From assembly GCA_025769875.1 (NCBI GenBank), contig JAGFNK010000974.1, positions 1 through 17,260 of the forward strand: 17,260 nt of DNA, written 5' to 3'. Below the pieces are notes generated by a model. That model was given only the letters and a program-made list of their open reading frames with translations, was not told the DNA's origin and did not search any database. Positions 1 through 10,900 of this stretch are shown here, piece after piece. Positions within the stretch are counted from its first letter, which is position 1. The number at the start of each line of letters is the position of its first letter. This stretch comes from Russula earlei (lineage: Eukaryota; Basidiomycota; Agaricomycetes; Russulales; Russulaceae). Position numbers and translations under genes: made by a program.

Positions 1-1010
1 AGACTGAGGCTGAGACTGAGAAGGTGGCGGCGGACTGAGCTGGTGCGACGGTGGAGGCGGACGGGGCAGAGGCGACGACTGAGGGCGATGCAGGGGGGCG
101 ACGGCGGGCGGTGGCTGACAAGGGCGTGGTGGCGGTGGCTTGTGAGACGGTGGTGGAGACGGCGGCGTGTGGCGCTAAGACGTCGGTGGCTGAGGCTGAG
201 GCTATGGTGGCGGCTGATGAGACTAAAGGCGGCTGGCAAGGCTAAGAGCGCGGTGGCGGCGGTTCACTGATCTGAAGCTGGGGGCGACGGAGACGGCTGG
301 CAAAACTAGGGGCGCGGTGGCGGCGGCTGAGACTGAGAAGGCTGAGGGCTGAGGGCAGGGTGGGAGACGGCGGCGGCTGGCGATGTGGTGCTATGACAGA
401 CTGGGCTGAACTGACGAGTACGGGCGAGGCTAAGATGGAGACTGATGCGAAGTCGGCGGCTGGCACGACTGAGGCTACTGTGGCAACGGACGAGGCGACG
501 GACCGAGACTAGGGCGATGAGACGACTGAGGGCGCGGGAGCGGATGAGACGAAGGCGGGGGTGGCAGACGAGGCTGCGAGGGCTGAAGTGGCGGGCGGCG
601 CTAAAACGTCGGTGGGCGAGGTTGAGATGGTGGTTGTGCATGGAGCTGAGACAGTGGCCATAGCAGGCGACACTGAGGGCGCGGGAGCTGGTTGGGCTAA
701 GACAGGGACAGTGGCGATAGGCGATGTCACGGCTGAGGCTACGGCAGCGGGGGACAGACGAGGTGGCGACGATGGCGAATGCGGGCGATGCTGGGACGGC
801 GAGGGCAGGTGGAGCCGAGGCGATGATGGCTGGCGAGTCGTAGGATGGCGGCGGTGAACGAGGTGACGGGAATGGCGGACGAGGGTGGGAACCACAGGGA
901 CGATGGGCAAGGCAGGTGAGGCGGAGGCGATGGTGCACGATGTAGGGACGGAGGCTGGAGCGGGCATGGGCGCAGGGTATGTGTATGGTCAGAATGGAGA
1001 GGTAAGAGGG
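1..1010. repeat. G-rich degenerate low-complexity repeat tract
   Basis: The plus strand is strongly G-rich and built from shuffled units such as GGCGGCGGCTGAG, GAGGCGATG and GAGACTGAG. A longer unit recurs: 171-210 and 597-633 share GGCGCTAA(G/A)ACGTCGGTGG followed by a GAGGCTGAG-like stretch, about 426 bp apart. Long open frames occur on both strands here (up to 210 codons, minus strand 306-938), but they are compositional: Arg/Trp/Ala-rich on plus and Pro/Ser/Arg-rich on minus, with no recognisable domain. I read this as a decayed minisatellite or the GC-rich part of a transposon, not a gene. Confidence 0.6.
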
Positions 1011-1839
1011 GCAATGAGTGGCTGGCCGTCACTCCAATCACACTGAAAACAATGTTGCACACCACAACACTTGAGTCAAAAAAACTATGGGGCTGCCTCA
1101 AGACAGCCCATGGGTACAACATGAGGGAAAAATAATAGATATAGACCATGATTTTGAGTTGTTAATTCATCTAATACACATGTGGAGGTGGCTTGAGTCC
1201 AGCTCCACCAATTCTCACTCAAATCTCATGAAAACAATGGGGCTGCCTAGCCCTCATTCAGGCGATTCAGGGACAATAATTTTCATATGAATTGAAGCTG
1301 TTTTGAGGGAGATATTCATCCCGCATGTTTGAGGGGGTTTCTGCGCCGATTTGGGTGGAATTCAAGCTCCGCCAAGTGCGCTGAAAACGGCAATAATTTG
1401 TGTATAACTCAAATTTGGCTCTATCCATACAGAAGAACTCAGACATGCCATACAAAGTAATGTCCCAAACACAAGTACTTAGTGCCCCATGGCAACAGTC
1501 AGGCTATTTATCAACTATTATGATACAGTGCAATAGCTTCCGAGTCTTTGTTCTGAGTTCATTACTTAGAATCAGATTGGGACCAGGACGACTGCCGTTT
1601 GGGTGTGCGAGTCATCCACCCTATATGATGTTGAGCATCTGAGCTTATCCCGTGATGGTCAAGGCTCATCTTGCCGGTCAAGCCTGTAATGCGAAATGCT
1701 GCGGTTCCAACGCAATGTTTTCCAATCAGTGAGAGGGTAAGATTCCTCATATGCCAGCCAATGTGCTTTGTGAGGCGTTCAGATCGTTATCATCCTGACC
1801 CCACATTTTATGCACTTCTCAGCAAGGCAAGAATTCCAT
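1011..1839. other. Non-coding stretch with short dispersed repeats
   Basis: No convincing gene is seen. The motif ATGGGGCTGCCT occurs at about 1087 and again at about 1238, each preceded by an AAAAC(T/A)A-type stretch, suggesting a diverged tandem unit of about 150 bp. The open frames here are at most about 100 codons, lack domains and lie on both strands. The base composition is more AT-rich than the tract to the left. Confidence 0.4.
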
Positions 1840-1842
1840 TTA

Positions 1843-2247
1843 CACGATGGGCAGGAAGGGATAAGTCGACTCTGCTTATAGTCAACTCAGTGGATAATAA
1901 AAGTAAAATATTTCAAGTGCTGAGTAGGGTCTGTTGCGGCCACAAATTATATTACATAAGTAATGACCTTAGTTGAGCATGAAAATGTGACAAAAAAGGT
2001 TAAATATGGAGAGTCTACTCATTCCAGCACAACATTTACCCTAGCCTGGCTAAAAGTTTTGCCAGAATGAGTAGACTCTCCATATTTAACCTTTTTTGTC
2101 ACATTTTTCATGCTCAACTAAGGTCATTACTTATGTAATATAATTTGTGGCTGCAACAGACCCTACTCAGCACTTGAAATATTTTACTTTTATTATCCAC
2201 TGAGTTGACTATAAGCAGAGTCGACTTATCCCTTCCTGCCTGTCGTG
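1843..2247. mobile_element. Fold-back MITE, copy 1 (full length)
   Basis: The 405 bp are almost one continuous inverted repeat. The left arm beginning CACGATGGGCAGGAAGGGAT pairs with the right arm ending ATCCCTTCCTGCCTGTCGTG, and pairing continues, with few mismatches, to a loop of about 10 bases near 2041-2050. It carries no coding capacity. The termini are CACGA and TCGTG, and both sides are flanked by TTA (1840-1842 and 2248-2250). A 3-bp TTA duplication is typical of PIF/Harbinger-type elements, so that superfamily is a fair guess but unproven. A second, truncated copy lies at 11385-11737. The element ends about 175 bp beyond the stop codon of the minus-strand protease gene. Confidence 0.85.
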
Positions 2248-2423
2248 TTATTCGTCCACCCATTCATCACGACCACTCCAAGACTCAAGTCCTCGACAAC
2301 GATGTCTTTGTCTATATGGCTAGATGGGCAGCGACTGTCATCCTATCTGAGACGTCCGTGATATCGTCGTTTGATCCTTCGATTCGCTGTAATAGAGCGA
2401 TGAATGTCAAAATAGTCGTTATA

Positions 2424-4709
2424 TTACAATACAATCGCGAGTAGACCTATGATGCTGATCGGTGGAAACGAGAAAGGTTTTGTAGCTACATGAGGGCCGT
2501 ATGAGATCTGTGAAGATGGGCTGGGGAGAGTTTGGGGAACACCCGCAGTAGTTGTCCCAGCGGATGGAGGGGTGCCGTGTGGTGCTGCTTCAGAGGTCAC
2601 TGCAACAATATCAATATTATCAATAGTTTTTTGGCTGAGAGTGACATACAGGGGAGGTTGCCGCCGAATGATGCATTAGCAAGCTGAACTGCAGCTTGTA
2701 GACGTTGGGCAGCGTCTGAAGGTACGTTCGAGCGAAGGCCGACTCTAGGTGGGTCTTGTGAGGGATGGGTTAAATTGCCATAGTAGAATGCGACGAAAAC
2801 ACTAATCAAGATGTAGGTAGCTAAATTGCAAGCTAATCAACTGTCCCGCTTACGATTTGAGAAATGGGTCACCAATGCTCCAACTGTATAGAAAACCTGA
2901 GCTGGGAGGGTCCCTAGGAGCAAGATTGGGGGTACAGCGGGAAGTAGTATCTTCAAAGGTCTGTGAACCAAAGTCACGCGGGTCAACCGGGTAAAAGCTT
3001 CCGCCAATCTGGAAAGTAAGTGTATGGGCTTCTGCGCAGTTATAGGTATCACCCCCGAGCTGCGCAGCGATTGCATCCAGAACGTCTTGGGGACCGTGAA
3101 TCAATGAATTCCCCTGTATATGATGGCTATAAATCGTATTTGAAGACCAAACAAGGAACGAACTGTATCCAGCAGGGCAGTCAGAGTAGGATTTGATGCA
3201 GCGAGCGCCGACCGCGACAACTTCCGCCCATCAAAATATACGTCATCGATGGCAACTTCCCAAGTGATAGGATAGACCTAAATCACGTTTGTGAAAGCCT
3301 GGAATAAATACACTTTCAGATGCACCTCATTTGGAAACTCCTCGGGCGCAGGAAGACCGCCCTCCGCAGATGTATAACAGCGTAAAGGAACCCAAGTCAA
3401 GTCTTCTGCGGCTATGTCTGCCGGTAGTTCGCCAATTGAAAGTACCCCTTGACTTCCACCAACATCGATGGCATCTCGTTGCAGAGATATGGAGACGATT
3501 GGGGAAGCCAATGCACCAGCCAAGATGAGTCGAGGAGAAGGGGCCCATTAGTAGCAAAGCTCGCAAGCACGTCATTCATGTTTGGAGACAACGATCGGCC
3601 TTTGTCACTGTGCATTGTTGGATGCTTACGGATGCCCGATAGGTCGGGGAAGACACGAGGTCCTAAGGAGTGAGACCTCCGAACGTTAGGGCTGGAGTCT
3701 CTTGAGACACCGGAGGTGAGCAGTTTGTTCCAAATTATACTGTAGTAGATCATGCAGTCAGTACAACCGAGAAGAAACACTCTGCTGTGTTACCGCAAAA
3801 CGCATAAAGAATACAAACGCTGATCAGGATGATGTGTACGTGTTACTGTCATCCATTCGACGAGTAGCAGCCAAGATACAGTGCACAAACAAGCGTGGCA
3901 GGAATATCCTCTGTCATTAAAGCAGCACGTCATTCCGGAAGATCGTGGCCAGCCCCTGACGGGGGGGTGACCAGGAGCAGTCAGAAGGTCGGGAGATGAG
4001 ACCCAGCACCGAGATAGCATTACAACTAGACGCAAATTACTGCCCAACTTAAGACACCACAGACTCACCTATTAACTGGAAAACCGAGCCCAAATATTCC
4101 AGCGGAGCCGGTCTGCAGTACGCTCGTGTTCGTTTCCGAGATTGCAGCGAAGTACTGATTTTGAATCCGCAAGCCAGAAACACCAGCAATATCCATTCCG
4201 ACAGGGCCTTGTGCAAAAGTTCCAGTCAGTGAGTCACCGTACTCAAGGCGAACAACAACGCCGCTTGGCTGGAAGGATGTCTGAGGGATACAACGGGACA
4301 CTGACGGAGAAGCAGTCTGTGGAACAAGAGCTCGAGAGCACCCAAAGATCGGAAGAGCCAGTGTCTGATACGTAACGAAGGTCAAGGTGTATACGTTGTC
4401 AAGAAATTACGAAGCGTACCGAGAACGAGCGGAGCAAGCGTCTCGCCTACTTGAACTAGTACATCGTATGTTCTGATTCTGCAATGAGCTAACCGCTGTA
4501 GTCCGTTTGAGTACGCACACATCAATATAGTCACCCAGGCCTATGGCGCCTTGTTTGAGTACCCGCCGTGGCGTACTGGAGACAACCTCTCGTCTAATCA
4601 ATGGGAGATGAAGCGTGGACCAGTGTCGGATGGCAGATAATGACACAGGGTTTGTCGAAGACAATGGCAAGTTTACAAGGAGGGTGAGATAAATGAGAGA
4701 TAATAGCAT
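2424..4709 (-). CDS. Secreted pepsin-like aspartic protease (A1), GPI-type tail, two frame breaks
   Basis: My exon model, 5' to 3' on the minus strand, is 4709-4519, 4478-4420, 4364-4069, 3739-3326, 3277-3164, 3113-2854, 2801-2650 and 2599-2424, about 553 residues. The start chosen gives a signal peptide (MLLSLIYLTLLVNLPLSS); an upstream in-frame ATG at 4958 would bury it. The first catalytic motif DTGSSDLWV is split by an intron inside the Asp codon. The flap Tyr lies in YGDSLTGT. The second catalytic motif is LLDTGNSLI at the 3164/3113 junction. FYYGNLTHPSQDPPRVGL precedes a Ser/Thr/Pro-rich stretch and a hydrophobic end (ISIIGLLAIVL), as in GPI-anchored yapsin-like enzymes. One extra base near 4284-4287 (CCC for CC) and one missing base near 3532-3543 break the frame. 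Either they are sequence errors or the gene is a young pseudogene. The family call is firm; substrates are unknown. Confidence 0.85.
3740..4068 (-). other. Unusually long intron (329 bp) in the protease gene
   Basis: The donor is AG|GTGAGT at 4068 and the acceptor is CTACTACAG|T at 3740. Splicing restores an AGT Ser codon, giving VNS-IIWNKLL across the junction. The other six introns in this gene are 40-55 bp. Neither strand of the interval shows a known element or a convincing exon; a short C7 run lies near the middle. Confidence 0.7.
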
Positions 4710-4992
4710 ACCCAAGGAGCTAAGAGATGTACAGAGGAGACAACGAGTCGGAAGCAGATCGTGCAGTGGTAGATGGCTCTCACTCACGCGTTGGCACGTG
4801 CCCGTGGTCAACCTAATGCATGACGATACGACGATAAGCCTGTCTATTCTCTTTCCACCAATCTGCTCTAAGACAAAGTTTTCCGCTGTCGTCAGCCAGC
4901 TCATGGATGCTTGAGTATTAGGGTCCCAAGGACCCTCCTCCTTCAAGCAGGACCCCATCCATTCAAAAAATTAGGCGATCTCTCCCCACAGA
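4710..4992. promoter_or_regulatory. Divergent intergenic/promoter region between protease and GCN2
   Basis: These 283 bp separate two start codons that face away from each other. Visible motifs are a 10-bp palindrome GGCACGTGCC (4793-4802) with a CACGTG E-box core, a GATAAG (4833-4838) of the kind bound by fungal nitrogen GATA factors, and a CCAAT (4858-4862). No clear TATA box is seen. An open minus-strand frame runs through the region in phase with the protease (ATG at 4958), so a longer protease transcript or a 5' leader is possible. The motifs are short and could occur by chance. Confidence 0.5.
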
Positions 4993-7900
4993 ATGGACGT
5001 CACACTATCAGAACAGCAACAGGAGGAAATAACTGCTCTCAAATCCATTTATGCAGAAGACTTCATGGAGTGCCAGCCTAGGGCATGGAAAGTGCGTCAT
5101 ATATTAGATGATTCGTATCATGAGAGCCTGACGTGCTCAACGATCCGAATTCTTGTATAGGGTGCTGCAAGGCTCCCAGAGTTCATCATCAAGATCACAC
5201 ACCCAGACACTGCACATGCCACTAAGATCTACTTCCACTTACATACGATGTCAATAATATATCGTAGCTCATCGATTGCGGCTCATTACATCACATAGAT
5301 TTCCTAGGACTTACCCCAAAAATGCACACCCAATCTTCACTGTACAACAACCCATCAAAGGCATTCCAGATGATTGCGTCACAAATCTATCGAATTTCAT
5401 TCAGGCCGAAGCGCGGCAGTCTCGCGGGACAGAGATTGTCTTTCAGGTGAGCGATATTTTCATCAGTTAATGTGAACGGAGCCCGCCTTCTGCGACTATC
5501 TCTTCAGAGGGTATAGATGTGAGCGGATGTGCCATAATTCAGGGCCCTTTCCCACACGACTGAGTTCGATTAATCCTGATTATCTTCAGGTCATTACCGC
5601 GGCGCAAGATTGGATTGCCAGTAATATCACACCGCCTGTGGAAGTCGTTGGTTCCTTGGCCTCCGAAATGATTAAACGAGCGTCGGAAGAAGCACAGGTG
5701 TGTATCTGGTTGAGTATGCCATATATTTTGGTTGAGTATCGTTGACCCTATCAGGCGAAGAAGCAACGCGAAGAGGCTGAAGCGCAAGAAGAAGCAGAAC
5801 GTAAGCGTCTTTTGGCCGAAGCGTTTCATGAGCAAATGCAAGCCGATGCACATCGTCACCACATTGAACGCGAGAGACAAAGGGCGCGGCACCGGGCACA
5901 GTCTGATGCAACCGAGGCGCCCGAGGTTGCTGAGGACATACTTACTCATTCCTTTGACCGTGAGGTTACGGTGAACGGGTTGCGTTTCTGTGCCGTTAAG
6001 CTTTTTCATCCACGCCATGGTCAGCAGGTATCTATTGTCATTGTCCGTAAATTAGTTAATGAAATCGCAGATTGTCTTGGAACTACGTATCAAGCTGAAC
6101 CCATTTGCGACGATATCACAGCGACGCTTCCGCTCGAGGTTCATGTAGTCACATTTGACACGCACTATTACACTACGCCTCAAGGTCGTAAGAAGTTAAA
6201 GCTCGTTCAAGAAGAGGTTCAACGTCTCGTTAGGGTCCGACAGGAGAACGTTATTCAATTGTATGCCGTCAAGCTTACCCTTCCTCAAGCGAGTGGCGCT
6301 CCCCAGCTTGCCGTCCTCATGGAACAGAAGCCGCAGTTGACTTTGTATGATTTATTAGAGGACTGTGAGACACTGCGCGAGGAGCGTGCATTGGTGAGTG
6401 CTTCAATAAGGACTACAACTCGCTCTGACAATGTGAAGAGTTACCTCACACAAATCCTAACAGGCTTGAATGAGGTACATGCCTCAGATCTTCTTCATAG
6501 AGGTAAGCCGTTCTCCCGCGTCTGAATTGGGCTAGAGTTTTGTCGAAAGGAATCTCCTTACACACGACTGGTCTTTCGAGTCGCGAAAGATTAGGCCAGT
6601 CCAAGCTTGTCAAACTCCTGAAGGTCAGCTATTATATGAAATTACTGGATCTCCACCGGTCAAATCCATTCGGACACAAGCCCCTCCCCATCTGGGATTC
6701 GATGAACCTCCCCGAAAGCTGGTCAGCCCAATTTCTTATCCCAGGGAATATTTGGTTCATTCATTCCAGGCTAGCGAGGGATGGCCATGACTCGGCACTA
6801 ATATACACCAAGGCTCGTGACATCCATTATGCTGGTGTAGTTTTCCTGCAGATGCTTCTGGGGCGCGATGTCGTAGAGCGCTTTCCAGATGCACAGGCTG
6901 CCCTCATATCATGTGAGGCATGTCTGTAGAACCATGTGCGCTGCTTATGTGTCACAGCCCTTATAACCCCTGTTCTCCAACGAGTTGCGTTGGGCATGGT
7001 TTCTCAAAGAAAGAAATACACATCTTGCGCCGCTATTCTTGTAGACCTTGCTCAAATTTCGTTCACGAAGACGCGTGCAGTCGCGATCCCAATATCAGGT
7101 AAGTTTGAAAGATCTGCAGTAGCCCTTAGATCTAATGCCAATTGAAATCTATTAAGACCCTAGGACCCCTGTTCCACAAGTATATGGGAGTTCACCAGAG
7201 GTTGACTATTTTAGGACACCAATCCAAAGGCATCAGCAAACGAGTCGTTGGAAGGAGGATTGGGAAGAACTGGAGCTATTGGTACTTGTCACCTGCCTTT
7301 GATGTTATGCTGCCTCTCACCCGATGGCAGGGGTCGCGGCGCGTTTGGCTCGGTGGTTAAAGCACGTAACAAATTGACTCTCGGATTTACGCAGGTACGG
7401 TAAATTTCCAGCATACAGGCATATCGTGACACCTTTCCCAGTCAAGAAGGTACGCTTGCGCACTCCAAATACCGACAATAAGATCTTGCGAGAAATCAAC
7501 GCGCTCAGTCGCCTGTCTCATCGGTTCATTGTGCGATATTATACGGCATGGTTCGAGGATTCAGAGTTGGCATCGGCAACTGTCTCATCTGACGGTTCGG
7601 GTGACGACACTGCAGATGGCGTTACGTCTGCTCCCAGTGATATTCATCGTCGCGAAGGCTCGTCGGATCCATTTAGTATAGACCTTGACAACCTTGAATC
7701 GAGAGCCGCTCCTCCACGTCATTTCCGAGCATTCATTTCACTGGCTCTGGCTCAAATGCCACAGAGGGCAGCGATGGAGACATTGACGGGATGAGACTGA
7801 TGCAGACGATATTGGGGAGATGTTTGAAGCACCCCAAAATGGCTCTTGCGGTCATCAACGTAGTTCCTCGTACTCATCCCACCTCTAGGCCTCGCACGCT

Positions 7901-10900
7901 TTATATCCAGATGGTTAGCTCCGTTACTTGAAGGAAGATCTAACTTAATGGTTGTCCAGGAGTTCGTGGAGCGGCAAACCCTCAGAGAGGTAAGCTGTGT
8001 TCTCCTATGCAATTTGTCTGCTGTCCTGACAGGCCCCCGCTGCAGCGGATAGCAGAAGGCCTCTCGGAGGATGATGCGTGGCGGTTATTTCAACAAATCG
8101 TGATGCGCTCGTACACATGTCAAGCTTGGGCATTGTCCGTGATCAATTTATGATATCCTTGGATTCTAGACTGATTGTCCCTCAGCTTCACCGAGACATT
8201 AAGCTTACGAATGTTTTCATTGGTGCGATCGAAATGCCTCAAAGCTCATATTCTCCTGACTTGTTTCCCAGATGGTAAAGGGGACTGCAAAGGCAGGTTG
8301 TAGAGTGCCACATTGTTGTGACTGTTTTTGACGGACTGTCGAAAGTTGGCGATTTTGGCCTTGCTACTTCCAGTCTCGCTGCAGCGGTTGAGGCTTCTGA
8401 AGTGGCTCCGCACGCGATCATAGCCGATGCAGAGATGACACTGGGTTAGTCCGTAGTGATTTTCACGCCTCAGCCATCCTCATTTCCTTTGACAGAGGTT
8501 GGGACCAAACTGTACATCGCGCCTGAGGTGCAATCACCCAAAAAAGGGCCACGAAATCATACCAAAGCAGATCTATACAGTCTCGGGGTAAGCATGTACC
8601 CGGCGGTGTCGTGTGTCCATTTATTGAATAGTGGTCAGATCGTGTTTTCGAGATGAACTACTTTTTCTCCACCGGAGCTGAACGTATTGCTGTCATTGAA
8701 GATCTACGCAAGAAGGACGTAATCTTTCCTATTGATTGGGACGTTTATCGGACACGTCAGCGGCAAAGTATGACTTTTGAGTCAACACGTACCCATCCTT
8801 ACATTCACTGATGCACTCCAGTTATCGCTTTGTTGCTCAAACACAACCCAGATGACCGTCCAACCGCACTTGAGCTATCTCAGAGCAATCTACTCCCCCC
8901 CAGGCTGGAAGATGAATACTTCAAAGGTGCCTTGAGAATGATGAGTGAGTTGATTTTACAAGGATCTAGTTTGATGCTCAACCATTCCAGTCAAGACCGA
9001 TTCTCCTCACCGTCAGGCGGTTCTCGCGGCACTTTTAACCAGACCTCTCGAGGTGTGCGCGGGTTTCTCTACGACCATGATGTTGAACACCCCGAACACG
9101 CATCATTGAACGGAATCGTTCGCGACACTTTGGCAACCACATTCCGCTTGCATGGAGCGATCGAAATGGCTCCCCCATTAATGGTTCCGGCCACCGATAA
9201 CTACGACGATACAACACGTGTGCTATTCGTGGACAAGCATGGAGAGGTCGTGGGGCTTCAAATAATGCATTGATTCCGTTTGCCCGCGTTGCAGCACGAA
9301 CAACCTCAAGCGGATCAAGAGATTTCATATTGGTGATATCTACCGCCCCAAGTAAGCTTTTATGGTATAACGGACCGCTATATCTTCCCTGCCCTCATCA
9401 ACATGCCAGCCTAGTCGCAGGACACCCTAGGGTCTTCAAAGCGCCGTTTTTGACATCATTTCCACAGATGTAGCCAATGGAGGCCCTATTTCGATCGCGG
9501 ATCGATTATTGTTATGAATAAGTGCTTGGAATCGTTTCCGAACCTTTCGCAACATTATGAGATACACATATCTCACTCAAAGGGTAATGACCCTATCCAG
9601 CACTGCTGTTTGATGCTAATTATTGCCAAGTTATCGATCTGGCTCTTAGCCGAGTATCGCATGATATTCGTGACTCTGTCATCGAGATAATCATGCAAGT
9701 CAAGTCATCCTGGGCCCAGAAACGAGCAATGCTTCTCAAAAAAGGTCTTTTAAGAAGCACGGTGGACGAGCTTGAAGTCTTAAGTGACACAGGTTGCGAT
9801 TCTTCCCCATTTTTACAAGTTACCGCAGTCTATCCAAGTCGTGTAGTCGAAGATCTCCGTAACGTTCACCGGTCGACTAGACAAGGCTTCACCACCTCTT
9901 TTGGCTTTATTGTCTCCTTTCTTGGATGAAGTGAAGCAGGCAATTCAATACGTTGCCCTTGCGGGTGTTACGAGGCCCGTTTCTTGCATCCTTTAATGAT
10001 AAGTAGCCACAACGCGTACTTCAAAAATGGCGTATGTTTTGAGGTTGTCAGACGAAACAAGCGGAGTGATATCTTGGCTGCTGGCGGCCGGTTAGCGGTT
10101 TTGAAAATGGCTTTTGCTCGAGTAAACTAACGTTCCACCATTAGGTATGATGACCTCATTACTCAATTCTCTCTGCCGAAAGCTGGAGGCAACAACGTCT
10201 GTGCTGTTGGACTCCAAATCTCCTTAGAGAAGATCCTCGTTGTCCTAGCAGCGTATCAGGCGATATCTGTTAAGAACCTTCTCAAGGAGCAACGCTCTTT
10301 TGGTTTTTGGAGTCCCAGGCGATGTGATGTGTACATTGTGTCTTACCACCCCGGATACCTCAGCGAGAGGCTTGAAGTTGCGGCTCTTCTGTGGAGACAC
10401 AGCATAAGTGCGGACGTTATGTACGAGTCAAGTCTTCCTGATGGTGAACATGAAAACCATTTGGAGCTATGTCACAGGGAGGGTATACTGTGCGTATCCG
10501 TTCACTTTCTGTCAAAGTATCCTCTTAGTGTCCGTAGATTCTCTGTATGTCCACGTCCACGTTCTGTGAGGCGCGATCAGTCTGCATTCAAGATCAAGAG
10601 CATCCTTAAGGGTACGGAATATGATGGTAGGTAACTTAACGATCCGCAATTGTCATCTGGCGGTCACATGACAGAGTTTGTGCTGTTTTTGTAATTAGTT
10701 TCGAGGCCAGAGCTTGTACCGTGGCTCCAGGAACAAATTGCCGAGCAGCAACGGATCGACGCCGAGACGTCTGGCACGGCTATTCCGTCTGAGCATTCAC
10801 AAGGTCTGGTTCGACTTAAGTTGTCTGGCTCCATGCCGGATGTCCAGCTAGTGCTGCCAGGGGACGCCCGAAAACAACGGAAACAAACCAAACATATTCG

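Larger units (their letters stand above)
7157..8944 (+). other. GCN2: Catalytic kinase domain region of GCN2 with its insert
   Basis: The Gly-rich loop GRGAFGSVVKAR lies at about 7332-7368 and the ATP-binding Lys sits in AVKKVRLR, split by the intron 7395-7441. An acidic, Ser-rich insert (exon 7442-7913) separates the N-lobe strands, as known for GCN2 and PERK-type kinases. After YIQMEFVERQTLRE come IAEGLSEDDAWRLFQQIV, then HRDIKLTN (8189 on), VGDFGLAT (8345 on) and a VGTKLYIAPEVQSP activation segment (8497 on). All catalytic residues I can place are present, so the encoded kinase would be active if the frame breaks are not real. Confidence 0.85.

Noticed and set aside
306..938. 210-codon minus-strand frame in the G-rich tract, plus overlapping frames on both strands
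   Set aside because: Long frames are expected in such skewed, GC-rich sequence; the peptides are simple-composition and contain no motif.
4710..4958. N-terminal extension of the protease from the ATG at 4958
   Set aside because: It would place a typical signal peptide about 83 residues inside the protein; the extension may only be open by chance, though a separate small exon cannot be excluded.
5539..6018. 159-codon minus-strand frame opposite GCN2 exons 4-5
   Set aside because: Antisense shadow of well-supported GCN2 coding sequence.
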